In this document: positions 8,578-15,771 of the stretch, piece by piece | Numbering within the stretch: the stretch's first letter is position 1 | Layout of the letters: every line of letters begins with the position of its first letter | Source: Serratia surfactantfaciens | GTDB taxonomy: Bacteria; Pseudomonadota; Gammaproteobacteria; Enterobacterales; Enterobacteriaceae | DNA length: 64,000 nt | Direction of reading: 5' to 3' | Assembly (NCBI RefSeq): GCF_001642805.2 | Contig: NZ_CP016948.1 | Coordinates: 2,604,001-2,668,000, forward strand | Notes under the pieces: generated by a model | Seen by the model: the letters and a program-made list of their open reading frames with translations, nothing else | The model's database searches: none | What the model was told of the DNA's origin: nothing | Position numbers and translations under genes: made by a program

Positions 8578-9076
8578 CCATTTTGTCGTTAGTCACTATG
8601 CTGAGTGACGTCATCCCCACCATCACCTTCATTTGCGAATCAGCCTGCGCGGGGGACTTTTTCTCGGCGAGCGGCAAGACGCCGCTGATTTGCTGAAATT
8701 CCGCCCCGACGACGACCCATCGCTCTTGCCCTGCCGGCACCTCGAAGCGATAACGCAGCGTTTCCCTCGGTTGCAAAATGCTCTGGTGCCGGCTCAGCGC
8801 CCCTTCCGACGGCGCCGTCTCGCGGCAAGGGGCGCCATCGCCAATCCCTTCGGGCATCCACCCCGAGCGATTGGTTTCTATGACGCACACCTTGACCGGC
8901 TGCGCCTCCCCGGCCGCATTCGGGTTCACGTTGTCGTTGGCGGTCACTTCGACGTCGATAAACCGCAACCGACGCCCCGCATCCGCCGCTTCGTCGTGAG
9001 AAAACCAGCTGCATCCGCTCAGCGTCCCCACCGCCAACAGAGCCCCTACCGCGATCCCCCGGAGCGTTTTCACCAT
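8570..9076 (-). CDS. tssJ: T6SS outer-membrane lipoprotein TssJ
   Basis: The 168-residue product begins with a lipoprotein signal peptide (KTLRGIAVGALLAVGTLSGC). The lipobox is LSGC with Cys22 as lipidation site, and Ser at +2 favours the outer membrane. The mature part is the small beta-sandwich domain that binds the C-terminal end of TssM. A ribosome-binding site (GGAG) lies six bases before the ATG. The gene sits directly after the PAAR-like gene and heads the membrane-complex module. Confidence 0.93.
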   Translation of the reverse strand: MVKTLRGIAVGALLAVGTLSGCSWFSHDEAADAGRRLRFIDVEVTANDNVNPNAAGEAQPVKVCVIETNRSGWMPEGIGDGAPCRETAPSEGALSRHQSILQPRETLRYRFEVPAGQERWVVVGAEFQQISGVLPLAEKKSPAQADSQMKVMVGMTSLSIVTNDKMDE

Positions 9077-9085
9077 GCTGAACTC

Positions 9086-9451
9086 CTATGCATTAACGAA
9101 ACATTTGGTCTGGCTGGGCGCGACCTGAGTAGCGACCATGTTGTTGTTGTTCGTCGTGCTGGAATCACCTAATCGCGTGACCGGCATGCCGCCGGAGAAA
9201 TACTTGCCCGATCCCTGCACCGGCTGCGCCTGGGCCGAATGCGTTCCCGAGGCGGCGCCGATCACCCCGCCCGAATCGATGGTGGCCACGCGAATGGTGC
9301 CGAGGTTCTGTTCATTGCCGCCGCAAATGAAATAGTTAGGCACGTTCGGTATGCCGGTGTTGTTGGGCGAAGTATTCGGACCCGGCGCCGGTATCATCGG
9401 GTCACAGCCGGCCAAGCCGATCCCGCCCATGTTGGTATTGGCTGCAGTCAT
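9086..9451 (-). CDS. PAAR-like DUF4150 spike-tip protein
   Basis: This 121-residue protein has the DUF4150 arrangement: an N-terminal GCDPMIPAPGPNTSPNNTGI segment (residues 15-34), a second NYF segment, and a C-terminal VTRLGDSSTTNNNNMVATQV stretch. The family caps the VgrG spike in place of a classical PAAR protein. No C-terminal toxin domain is attached; the protein ends about ten residues after the PAAR-like fold. Any cargo must therefore be carried separately. It lies in the vgrG-DUF2169-pentapeptide-DUF3540-DUF4150 set, which often travels as a unit. Confidence 0.88.
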   Translation of the reverse strand: MTAANTNMGGIGLAGCDPMIPAPGPNTSPNNTGIPNVPNYFICGGNEQNLGTIRVATIDSGGVIGAASGTHSAQAQPVQGSGKYFSGGMPVTRLGDSSTTNNNNMVATQVAPSQTKCFVNA

Positions 9452-9456
9452 GGTGG

Positions 9457-10071
9457 TTACCCCATATGTATCTGGCCGCCGTCGATCTTCAGCACCGCCG
9501 AAGACTTCAGGGAACCAATTTCACTGTTGATGACCAGGGATTGCCGCGCATCCTGAATGATGTGTTTCGCCAATACCTCGTCGGTTTCCTCCACCCGCCG
9601 GCTTGCGTGCTTGCTGCGCACAAACAGGCGTTGAGAGATTTGGTGCAGCGTTTCGGCCACCCAACGGCTGCTGCGCGTCAGCAGCGTGAAGTGCGGGCTG
9701 CGCAACGTCAGCCGCTTGCCGCCCTGCAGTTCGATCTCCGGCGCCACGATGCGCAAGTTGGCGCTGCGGCTGTCCAGCGTCATGACGGCGTGCGCCTGTT
9801 GCCGCGACAGGATCTCGGTAATGACCAATTTGTCGCCGTCGACGATGACGCAAACGCGATCGCCCGCCAGCGGCTGAACCAGGCAGCTGGTGGCGACCGC
9901 CAGACAATGGGCGCGCATGCCGTCGACATACAGGCCGCCATTGGCGTCGGCCGCCAGCGTCACCACCTTGCGCCCCCCTTGTTCGGCAAGCGGAGCGCTG
10001 CGCACCAACTGCAAAGGCGTCACCCTGGCGTTGGCATAGACCTTCTGATGCTCTCTTCTGGACTTATACAT
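9457..10071 (-). CDS. DUF3540 protein, VgrG-associated accessory
   Basis: The 204-residue protein matches the DUF3540 type found between vgrG and DUF4150 genes. It has a beta-rich N-terminal half (RVCVIVDGDKLVITEILSRQ) and a C-terminal half with short beta-helix-like repeats (RIVAPEIELQGGKRLTLRSP), resembling the gp5-type stalk of VgrG. It probably helps join spike, tip and cargo, but the molecular role is not established to my knowledge. Its start overlaps the pentapeptide gene by eight bases and uses GGAG as ribosome-binding site. Confidence 0.82.
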   Translation of the reverse strand: MYKSRREHQKVYANARVTPLQLVRSAPLAEQGGRKVVTLAADANGGLYVDGMRAHCLAVATSCLVQPLAGDRVCVIVDGDKLVITEILSRQQAHAVMTLDSRSANLRIVAPEIELQGGKRLTLRSPHFTLLTRSSRWVAETLHQISQRLFVRSKHASRRVEETDEVLAKHIIQDARQSLVINSEIGSLKSSAVLKIDGGQIHMG

Positions 10072-11218
10072 ATCTGCTTACTCCTGTTGGCCGTTGATAC
10101 GACGGTTGCCGCGGTCCCGGTTGTTGATGCGCATACCAGGCGTCGATCGCACTCAAGAACGGATCGGCGGTAAGCGGCACATTTTCGGCGCGATGACGCT
10201 GTGCGCCATGCAGACGAGCGCTCTGTTGCTGGGCGGCGGTCAACGGCTGTTCGATCAGATTCGCTTCCCGCAGCTCGGCCTGCTCCAGATTGGCCAGCGC
10301 CAGATCGCACGCCCTGAATTCCGCTTGCATCAGCATGGCGCGCCCCCAGTTGGCACCGCCCATCGCGCACTCGCTGAACCGGGCTTTTTGCCCCTGCGCC
10401 AGGGTCAGCGTCGCGCGCTCGAAATCGCAGCGCAGCGCCTGCGCTTCGGCGAAGATCGCCGAGGTCAGATCGCTGTCGGCGAACGAACACCCCTCCAGCT
10501 CGCTGCGGTGAAAACTGGCGCCCTGCAGTTGCAGCTGCGCCAAATTGCAGCCCGACAGGCGGCAGGTGAACCAGATGCGCGCCTGTCCGGCGATCGTTTG
10601 CCAGCTGCACTTCTCCAACTGACAGCCCCCCATGATGTGGCGCTCGAGGGTCGACGCCTGCCACAAGCACTGTGTGAGTTGGCAGGCATACCAGTTGGCG
10701 TCCTGTATCACGTCCTGGTGAAACATCAGGTTGGTCAGGGTGCTGGTCTGCACGGCCAGATGCCCCAGGCTGCTGCGTTCAACTTCCGCCCCGTTGACCT
10801 CGCACCGGATCAAACTGCAGTCGTCCAGCAGACAATCGCCGACGTAGCACCCCTGCAGCGTGGTGTCATTGCACGCCACATTGCACAGCAGCCCCTGTTG
10901 CAACGTCAGGTTGTCAAACCGGCATTCGTTGAACGCCAGGCGCATCAAGCTGCCGCCGACCACGTTGACCTGCTGCAGGGTGCAGCCCTCAAAGCGCACC
11001 GCTCGCAAATCGCATCCTTCAAACGTGACGCGTTCGAAATGGCAGTCGATGAAAAAACAGTCGCTCAGCGTCAACCCTTTCAGCTCACGATCGTGGAAAC
11101 GTCGCTTTTTGAAGGTGCGCGGCATGGCCGGCGTCTGCGCCACCGCCTGAGCGACCTCCAGCTCAATCACCCCGGTGTCAGGCAGGGCCTGTTGGATGAC
11201 GCGGCTCTCAGTTTTCAT
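10064..11218 (-). CDS. pentapeptide-repeat protein of the VgrG cargo module
   Basis: From about residue 30 to 350 the protein is built of A(D/N)LxX-type pentapeptides (for example FFIDCHFERVTFEGCDLRAV), predicting a long right-handed quadrilateral beta-helix. Many repeats carry Cys at the position before the central residue. I start at MKTESRVIQQALPDTG (ATG at 11218), preceded by GGGGGA and overlapping the DUF2169 stop by 11 bases. An ATG two codons earlier is possible. No catalytic domain is visible. It may be a scaffold, a loader or itself secreted; its place between DUF2169 and DUF3540 supports a role in spike loading. Confidence 0.85.
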   Translation of the reverse strand: MKTESRVIQQALPDTGVIELEVAQAVAQTPAMPRTFKKRRFHDRELKGLTLSDCFFIDCHFERVTFEGCDLRAVRFEGCTLQQVNVVGGSLMRLAFNECRFDNLTLQQGLLCNVACNDTTLQGCYVGDCLLDDCSLIRCEVNGAEVERSSLGHLAVQTSTLTNLMFHQDVIQDANWYACQLTQCLWQASTLERHIMGGCQLEKCSWQTIAGQARIWFTCRLSGCNLAQLQLQGASFHRSELEGCSFADSDLTSAIFAEAQALRCDFERATLTLAQGQKARFSECAMGGANWGRAMLMQAEFRACDLALANLEQAELREANLIEQPLTAAQQQSARLHGAQRHRAENVPLTADPFLSAIDAWYAHQQPGPRQPSYQRPTGVSRYV

Positions 11219-13433
11219 GCGCATAGTCCCCCTGAATAATTCTGCGCGGCACCCAGCACGCCCGTTCAAGCAAACACCCGCTGAAACGGGTACCGGCGTC
11301 CTGCCAGCTCATCGCCAGATTCGCCGCCGCCAGGTTGCACTGGTCAAATCCCGCATCGCGCAAGTCGGCGTTGTAAAACAGTCCTTGCTGGGCGCTGCTG
11401 TTTTGCCAGCGAGCGTGCGTCAGCACGCTGTCTTTGAACCGCACGCCGGCCATGTCGCAGCCGGCGATGGTGCTAGCCGTCAAATCGGCCTCGTCGAAAT
11501 TGCATTCGGTGAAAACGCTGTACAGCAGTTGGCACCTCTCCAGGCGCGCCGCTTTCAGCCCCACTTTGGTGAAACAGCAATCGCTGAACACGCCGTGGGA
11601 AAAATTCACCTGCATGCCCGCCGTCAAGCTCTCGACGCCGCAGCGTTCAAAGCGCACGCCGCGCCAATTGCCGCCGAGGAACGAGTTTTTGGTTAACGTC
11701 ATATCCAGCGCCACCGCACCTTCGGCCAGGCAGCGGTTGAACACGCAGGCATCCAGTTCCCCTTGCAGAAATTGCGTGCGAATCAGCGTCGAGCCGTTGA
11801 ACATGCCGTTGCCAATCGCCCCGCGCTCAAAGCGCATCGCCGTGAAATCCCCCCGCTCGAAGACGCAGTAATCCAGCTTCACCCCCTCGGCCCGCATGCC
11901 TTGCCCCTGCGGTGCCTCCAGCGTTACCCGTTCGAGGACCGCCTCCTGCCACGCGCTTTCCGCCATCGACGGCTTTTGCAAGGTGCACGAAACCATGCGG
12001 ATCCGACGCAGCGTCGCCTGCGTCAGGTCGACCGCATCAAAAACACAGTTTTCGAAGGTGCAGTTCTCCAGGATCGCCTGGGAAAAATCGCAGCGCTCAA
12101 AGCGGCATTGCAGAAAATGCTTGTCTGACAGCGCATGGCTGCGCAATCCGCTGAAAGTCTTCCCTTCCACGGTTGCGCTAGCGGGAAAAAACGCATCATT
12201 GCCGTCTTCGGCGGGCAGATCCGGCAAATCGGGCAGCGTCACGGAAGCGGGATCCGCCGTCGTCTGTTGCTGGTGCAAGGCAATCGCCTCGCGGATGCGT
12301 TGATAGAAAACGGCGGAGTCGCCCAACGAGGTGGGCGACGGGTCATAACGCAAATCGCTGGGGTGATCCGACACCGCCTGGATGACATTCAGGCCCATCT
12401 CCGCCGGCATCAGATCCGGATCGAACAGGAACTCAAAGGGGGAAGCCTCATCGTCGCTGCGCTTGTGATGCACCTGCCGGAAATAATCGAACGGCCGCGG
12501 CGCATCGCAGCGATCCAACGCCAGCATCAGGGACTCGATGGACTCGTCCAGAAGATGCGTCAGCGGCGCATCGCCGGTGAACACGATCAGCGCGATGTCG
12601 CTGTCGGGCAGGAACCACAGCGTTTTGCGCAGCAGTGCAATTTCCTCGAGGCTCTCGCTATCGTGGCGGCGTATGAACGCCCGCCCACGCACCGCCGGCA
12701 GCTCGCCGCGTATCGCCTGGCTTTGCGCGCCGACGCCCTGCAGTTCAAAGGGCACCCTATCCGGCCACGCCGCTTCCGGCAGCCACTGTGCCGGCGGCGC
12801 CATCTGGTAGTAGCGCCGATCGATATCGGCCGGCAATCCGGGGAAAGCCGTTTCCAGATACGCTTTGCTGGCGATCTGGCCCGCCACCTTGTCGATGTGC
12901 GCCTTACGCAGCAAAAACTCATGCGGCACCGGCGCCGGCGCCGCCAGCGGGGAGCGTTCCTGTGCGGAGCCCTCGGCGGACAAGGTCATCAGCAGCGGCC
13001 GCAGTCCATCATTGCCACCGCGCCCCAACGGATTCTCCTTGTTGTCTTTCCCGCCCCAGGCCGAGGTGTGATCCAGCGGCACGCTGAGGAAAGGTTCCGC
13101 CCCCATCGCGCCGCGTCGGCCCTCGCCCTCGACCCGCCAACGGCGCTTAAGCCCGCCGATGTCGGCGCTGACGTCCAGCGTTTTTACCGGCTGACCGATG
13201 CCGGCATGGCCGGCGATCAGGTATTCGGCGAACGGCTTCGGCTCGGCCACATCCAGCACCGGCAGGCTGAGCGGCGCGCGTTTCCACGCCTCCCAGATTT
13301 CGGCTTCGTTCACGAAGTGTTCCGGTCGGGACAGGTAGCATCCGGCCACGACGCTGATGCCGAGCCGGCTGTCTGTGCCGATCTGGTAACTTCCTTTAAT
13401 CGCCACCAATTGCTGTGGCCGTATGATTCTCAT
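11208..13433 (-). CDS. DUF2169 adaptor with C-terminal pentapeptide repeats
   Basis: The 741-residue protein has two parts. The DUF2169 domain occupies roughly residues 1-320 (it includes GRAFIRRHDSESLEEI and LWFLPDSDIALIVFTGD). A pentapeptide-repeat region fills about 420-740 (RFERCDFSQAILENCTFENC). DUF2169 proteins serve as chaperones or adaptors that load T6SS effectors onto cognate VgrG proteins in other bacteria (established for Agrobacterium Tde2). Here the cargo is not evident. The gene follows vgrG by 12 bases and overlaps the separate pentapeptide gene by 11, so the three are surely co-translated. Confidence 0.88.
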   Translation of the reverse strand: MRIIRPQQLVAIKGSYQIGTDSRLGISVVAGCYLSRPEHFVNEAEIWEAWKRAPLSLPVLDVAEPKPFAEYLIAGHAGIGQPVKTLDVSADIGGLKRRWRVEGEGRRGAMGAEPFLSVPLDHTSAWGGKDNKENPLGRGGNDGLRPLLMTLSAEGSAQERSPLAAPAPVPHEFLLRKAHIDKVAGQIASKAYLETAFPGLPADIDRRYYQMAPPAQWLPEAAWPDRVPFELQGVGAQSQAIRGELPAVRGRAFIRRHDSESLEEIALLRKTLWFLPDSDIALIVFTGDAPLTHLLDESIESLMLALDRCDAPRPFDYFRQVHHKRSDDEASPFEFLFDPDLMPAEMGLNVIQAVSDHPSDLRYDPSPTSLGDSAVFYQRIREAIALHQQQTTADPASVTLPDLPDLPAEDGNDAFFPASATVEGKTFSGLRSHALSDKHFLQCRFERCDFSQAILENCTFENCVFDAVDLTQATLRRIRMVSCTLQKPSMAESAWQEAVLERVTLEAPQGQGMRAEGVKLDYCVFERGDFTAMRFERGAIGNGMFNGSTLIRTQFLQGELDACVFNRCLAEGAVALDMTLTKNSFLGGNWRGVRFERCGVESLTAGMQVNFSHGVFSDCCFTKVGLKAARLERCQLLYSVFTECNFDEADLTASTIAGCDMAGVRFKDSVLTHARWQNSSAQQGLFYNADLRDAGFDQCNLAAANLAMSWQDAGTRFSGCLLERACWVPRRIIQGDYAHEN

Positions 13434-13445
13434 TGCCGCGCCTCG

Positions 13446-15707
13446 TTAGTTTTTGCTTTGCATCCCGACTTTTTTCAAATCGACGCCGGTCTCGGACAGT
13501 GACGCGCCGGTGTAGCTGATGGACACCCCCGTCGTGCTGGTGCTGCTGCCGGTATTGCTGACGCTGCTACCGGTATTGCTGACGCTGCTACCGGTGCTGC
13601 TGACGCTGCTGCCGGTGGTGCCGACGCTGCTGCCGGTGGTGCTCACGCTGCTGCCGGTGGTGCTGATGCTGCAACCGGTGGTGCTGGTCGACGAACCGGT
13701 GGTGCTGATACTGCAGCCGGTGGTGCTGGTCGATGAGCCGGTGGTGCTCACGCTCACGCCGGTAAAGCTGGTGCTGCTGCCGGTCTGGCTGGTGCTGACC
13801 GTGGTATAGCTGTTGCTCTCGCCGGTCATGCTGTTGCTGATGCTGGTGAAGGAGTTACTTTCGCCGGTCATCGAGTTCGAGACGCCGGTGCAGCTGGTGC
13901 TCTGCCCGGTAAACGACGTGCTCAACCCGGTGAACGAGGTACTCACGCCGGTAAACGACGTGCTCACGCCGGTGAACGAGGTGCTGACGCCGGTAAACGA
14001 GGTGCTGACCCCGGTGGCGCTAAGGCTGACGCCGGTCAGTGAGGCGCTAACGCCGGTGATCGACGCGTTAAATCCGGTAATGCTGAAGACGTAATCCTTG
14101 TAAGAGACGTGGTTGGTGAACCAGTCCGTAAAGGTGCGGCGGATGATGTCGAACTTGTCCATCCCCACCTCGGTGGCCTGATTGCGCTCCACCGTGGTTT
14201 GCAGATCGCGCTCGGCGTGCAGCATGACGCGTTCGTTGTTGCGGTTGTCATCGAAGGTCAACTGGCTGGCGTGCTGCGGCTTGCCGAAGCGCAGCGAACG
14301 CGACACCATCCCCGAGTAGTTGATGTATTCAGGCAGTTGGTAAGGCGGCGGGTTATCGCCGTTATAAACAATCCCTGTCACCATCGGACGGTCGAGATCG
14401 CCGTCGACATAGGTCACCAGCACTTCCTGGCCGACGCGCGGCATGGCGATCACGCCCCAGCCTTTCCCCGCCCAGGCCTGCACGACGCGGATCCAGCAAG
14501 AGCTGTCCTCCTCGGTGGTTTTGTAGCGATCCCAGTGGAAATGCACGCGAATGCGCGCAAACTTGTCGGTATGCACTTCGGAATTGGGCGCGCCGACCAC
14601 GGTGGCGCTCTGGATGCCCGGCATCTGCGGCTTGGGCGTTTCGCGCAGCGGGCGGAACGCCACATCGTCGTTTAGCGCATTGAAACGGCAGGTCACGTTG
14701 CGGCCGTCGCTGCTGCTGTCGGGGCCGTCTTGCACGAACACATAGTCGCAACGGGTCAGTTTGAAGCGGCGGTTGCGGTTGGCGTCCGGGTGCAAAATCA
14801 AGGAGAAGTCCTTACCGGCCATCAGCCCGACGGCGTTGCTCTCGCCAAACAGCAGGTGACCGTCGCTTTGCATTTCTTCCAGGCGCAACCGCGCCAGGTT
14901 CTCACCGCGCTCGGTATCGATATAACCCGCCGCGTAGTCGTACCATTCCAGCGGCGTGTTCTGCAGGCCGAGGCGGCTCTCTTCCACCTTGGTTTGCAGG
15001 TTCTTGCGCGGGTTCTGGAAGTCGAAGTCGCGCAGCACGATTTCATTCGGGCGTACTTTGCGGGAACGCTGGATGCGCTGGATCCCTTCGCGAATAGCGC
15101 GGTTTTCTTCGCTGTCCGGCATGAACGGCAACACGGCGTAACCGAAATCCAGATCGTCGAAGTTCTGCCGGTCGGTGATCACCAGCGTGTGCTTATCCTC
15201 GGCGTGATCGAAGTAATACCAGATGCCTTCGTCTTCCAGCAGGCGGCTGATAAACGCGAAATCCGTTTCGGAAAATTGCACGCAATACTCACGCGTCGGA
15301 TAGGTGCCTTGAATATCCAGACGGTAGTCGGCAAAGCCGTAGCGAGAGAAGATTTGCTCGATGATGTCGAGCACGTTCAGATCCTGGAATATACGGCTGT
15401 TGCGGTTCTGCATCAAAAACCACAGCCAGGTGCTCAGCTCCAGCTTATAAACGAACTTATCCTGGTGCTGCCCCGCATCGGAGGCGCCGATCACGTAAGC
15501 GTAAAAAGGCCGCGAGCCGAAATCCGGCCTTTCTATTTGAATGCTGATCCCTTCACCCAGCAAAGACTCATAATCCACATCCGCCTGAGCGCATTCGAAT
15601 TCGAGCGAATATTGCGAGTTGCTCGACAACCCTTCTTTGGTGGTAAAGCTGAGTGGAAACGCATTTAATTCGGCTAACACCGGGTTATCAATTTCGATTA
15701 AAGGCAT
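13446..15707 (-). CDS. vgrG: T6SS spike protein VgrG with a long heptad-repeat C-terminal extension
   Basis: Residues 1 to about 380 form the gp27-like base (NSRIFQDLNVLDIIEQIFSR). The gp5 OB-fold follows (FARIRVHFHWDRYKTTEEDS; then VTYVDGDLDRPMVTGIVYN). After the DUF2345-like neck (NERVMLHAERDLQTTVERNQ) the protein turns into some 29 tandem seven-residue repeats of the form xSxTGxS (described separately), and it ends DLKKVGMQSKN. No enzymatic C-terminal domain is present, so this is not an evolved VgrG. The repeats probably prolong the triple beta-helix needle to which the DUF4150 tip binds. The 64-base gap to clpV contains a GC-rich inverted repeat (CCCGC-GTTT-GCGGG). Confidence 0.95.
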   Translation of the reverse strand: MPLIEIDNPVLAELNAFPLSFTTKEGLSSNSQYSLEFECAQADVDYESLLGEGISIQIERPDFGSRPFYAYVIGASDAGQHQDKFVYKLELSTWLWFLMQNRNSRIFQDLNVLDIIEQIFSRYGFADYRLDIQGTYPTREYCVQFSETDFAFISRLLEDEGIWYYFDHAEDKHTLVITDRQNFDDLDFGYAVLPFMPDSEENRAIREGIQRIQRSRKVRPNEIVLRDFDFQNPRKNLQTKVEESRLGLQNTPLEWYDYAAGYIDTERGENLARLRLEEMQSDGHLLFGESNAVGLMAGKDFSLILHPDANRNRRFKLTRCDYVFVQDGPDSSSDGRNVTCRFNALNDDVAFRPLRETPKPQMPGIQSATVVGAPNSEVHTDKFARIRVHFHWDRYKTTEEDSSCWIRVVQAWAGKGWGVIAMPRVGQEVLVTYVDGDLDRPMVTGIVYNGDNPPPYQLPEYINYSGMVSRSLRFGKPQHASQLTFDDNRNNERVMLHAERDLQTTVERNQATEVGMDKFDIIRRTFTDWFTNHVSYKDYVFSITGFNASITGVSASLTGVSLSATGVSTSFTGVSTSFTGVSTSFTGVSTSFTGLSTSFTGQSTSCTGVSNSMTGESNSFTSISNSMTGESNSYTTVSTSQTGSSTSFTGVSVSTTGSSTSTTGCSISTTGSSTSTTGCSISTTGSSVSTTGSSVGTTGSSVSSTGSSVSNTGSSVSNTGSSTSTTGVSISYTGASLSETGVDLKKVGMQSKN
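13479..14087 (-). repeat. 29 tandem 21-bp repeats in vgrG encoding xSxTGxS heptads
   Basis: About 609 bases encode 29 consecutive seven-residue units, from FSITGFN to LSETGVD. The Ser, Thr-Gly and final Ser positions are nearly invariant. Positions one and three vary in blocks: TSFTGVS-like copies in the N-terminal half, then ISTTGSS, TSTTGCS and VSNTGSS in the C-terminal half. Blocks of near-identical neighbours suggest local expansion by slippage or unequal exchange. Two copies are degenerate (NSFTSIS and NSYTTVS). Seven-residue periodicity rich in Ser, Thr and Gly fits a trimeric beta-helix needle. Confidence 0.93.
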
Positions 15708-15771
15708 AACAACCTCTCTGATCCGATATCGAACCCCGCCCCGCGTTTGCGGGCCGGCGGTAAATTAAAAA

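Noticed and set aside
12135..13502. Rightward open frame of 455 codons
   Set aside because: Antisense of the DUF2169 gene, whose domain pattern and operon overlaps are clear.
13479..14087. Regular 21-bp repeats that could be taken for a CRISPR or satellite array
   Set aside because: They have no unique spacers and keep one reading frame inside vgrG, coding for heptads, so they are a coding repeat.
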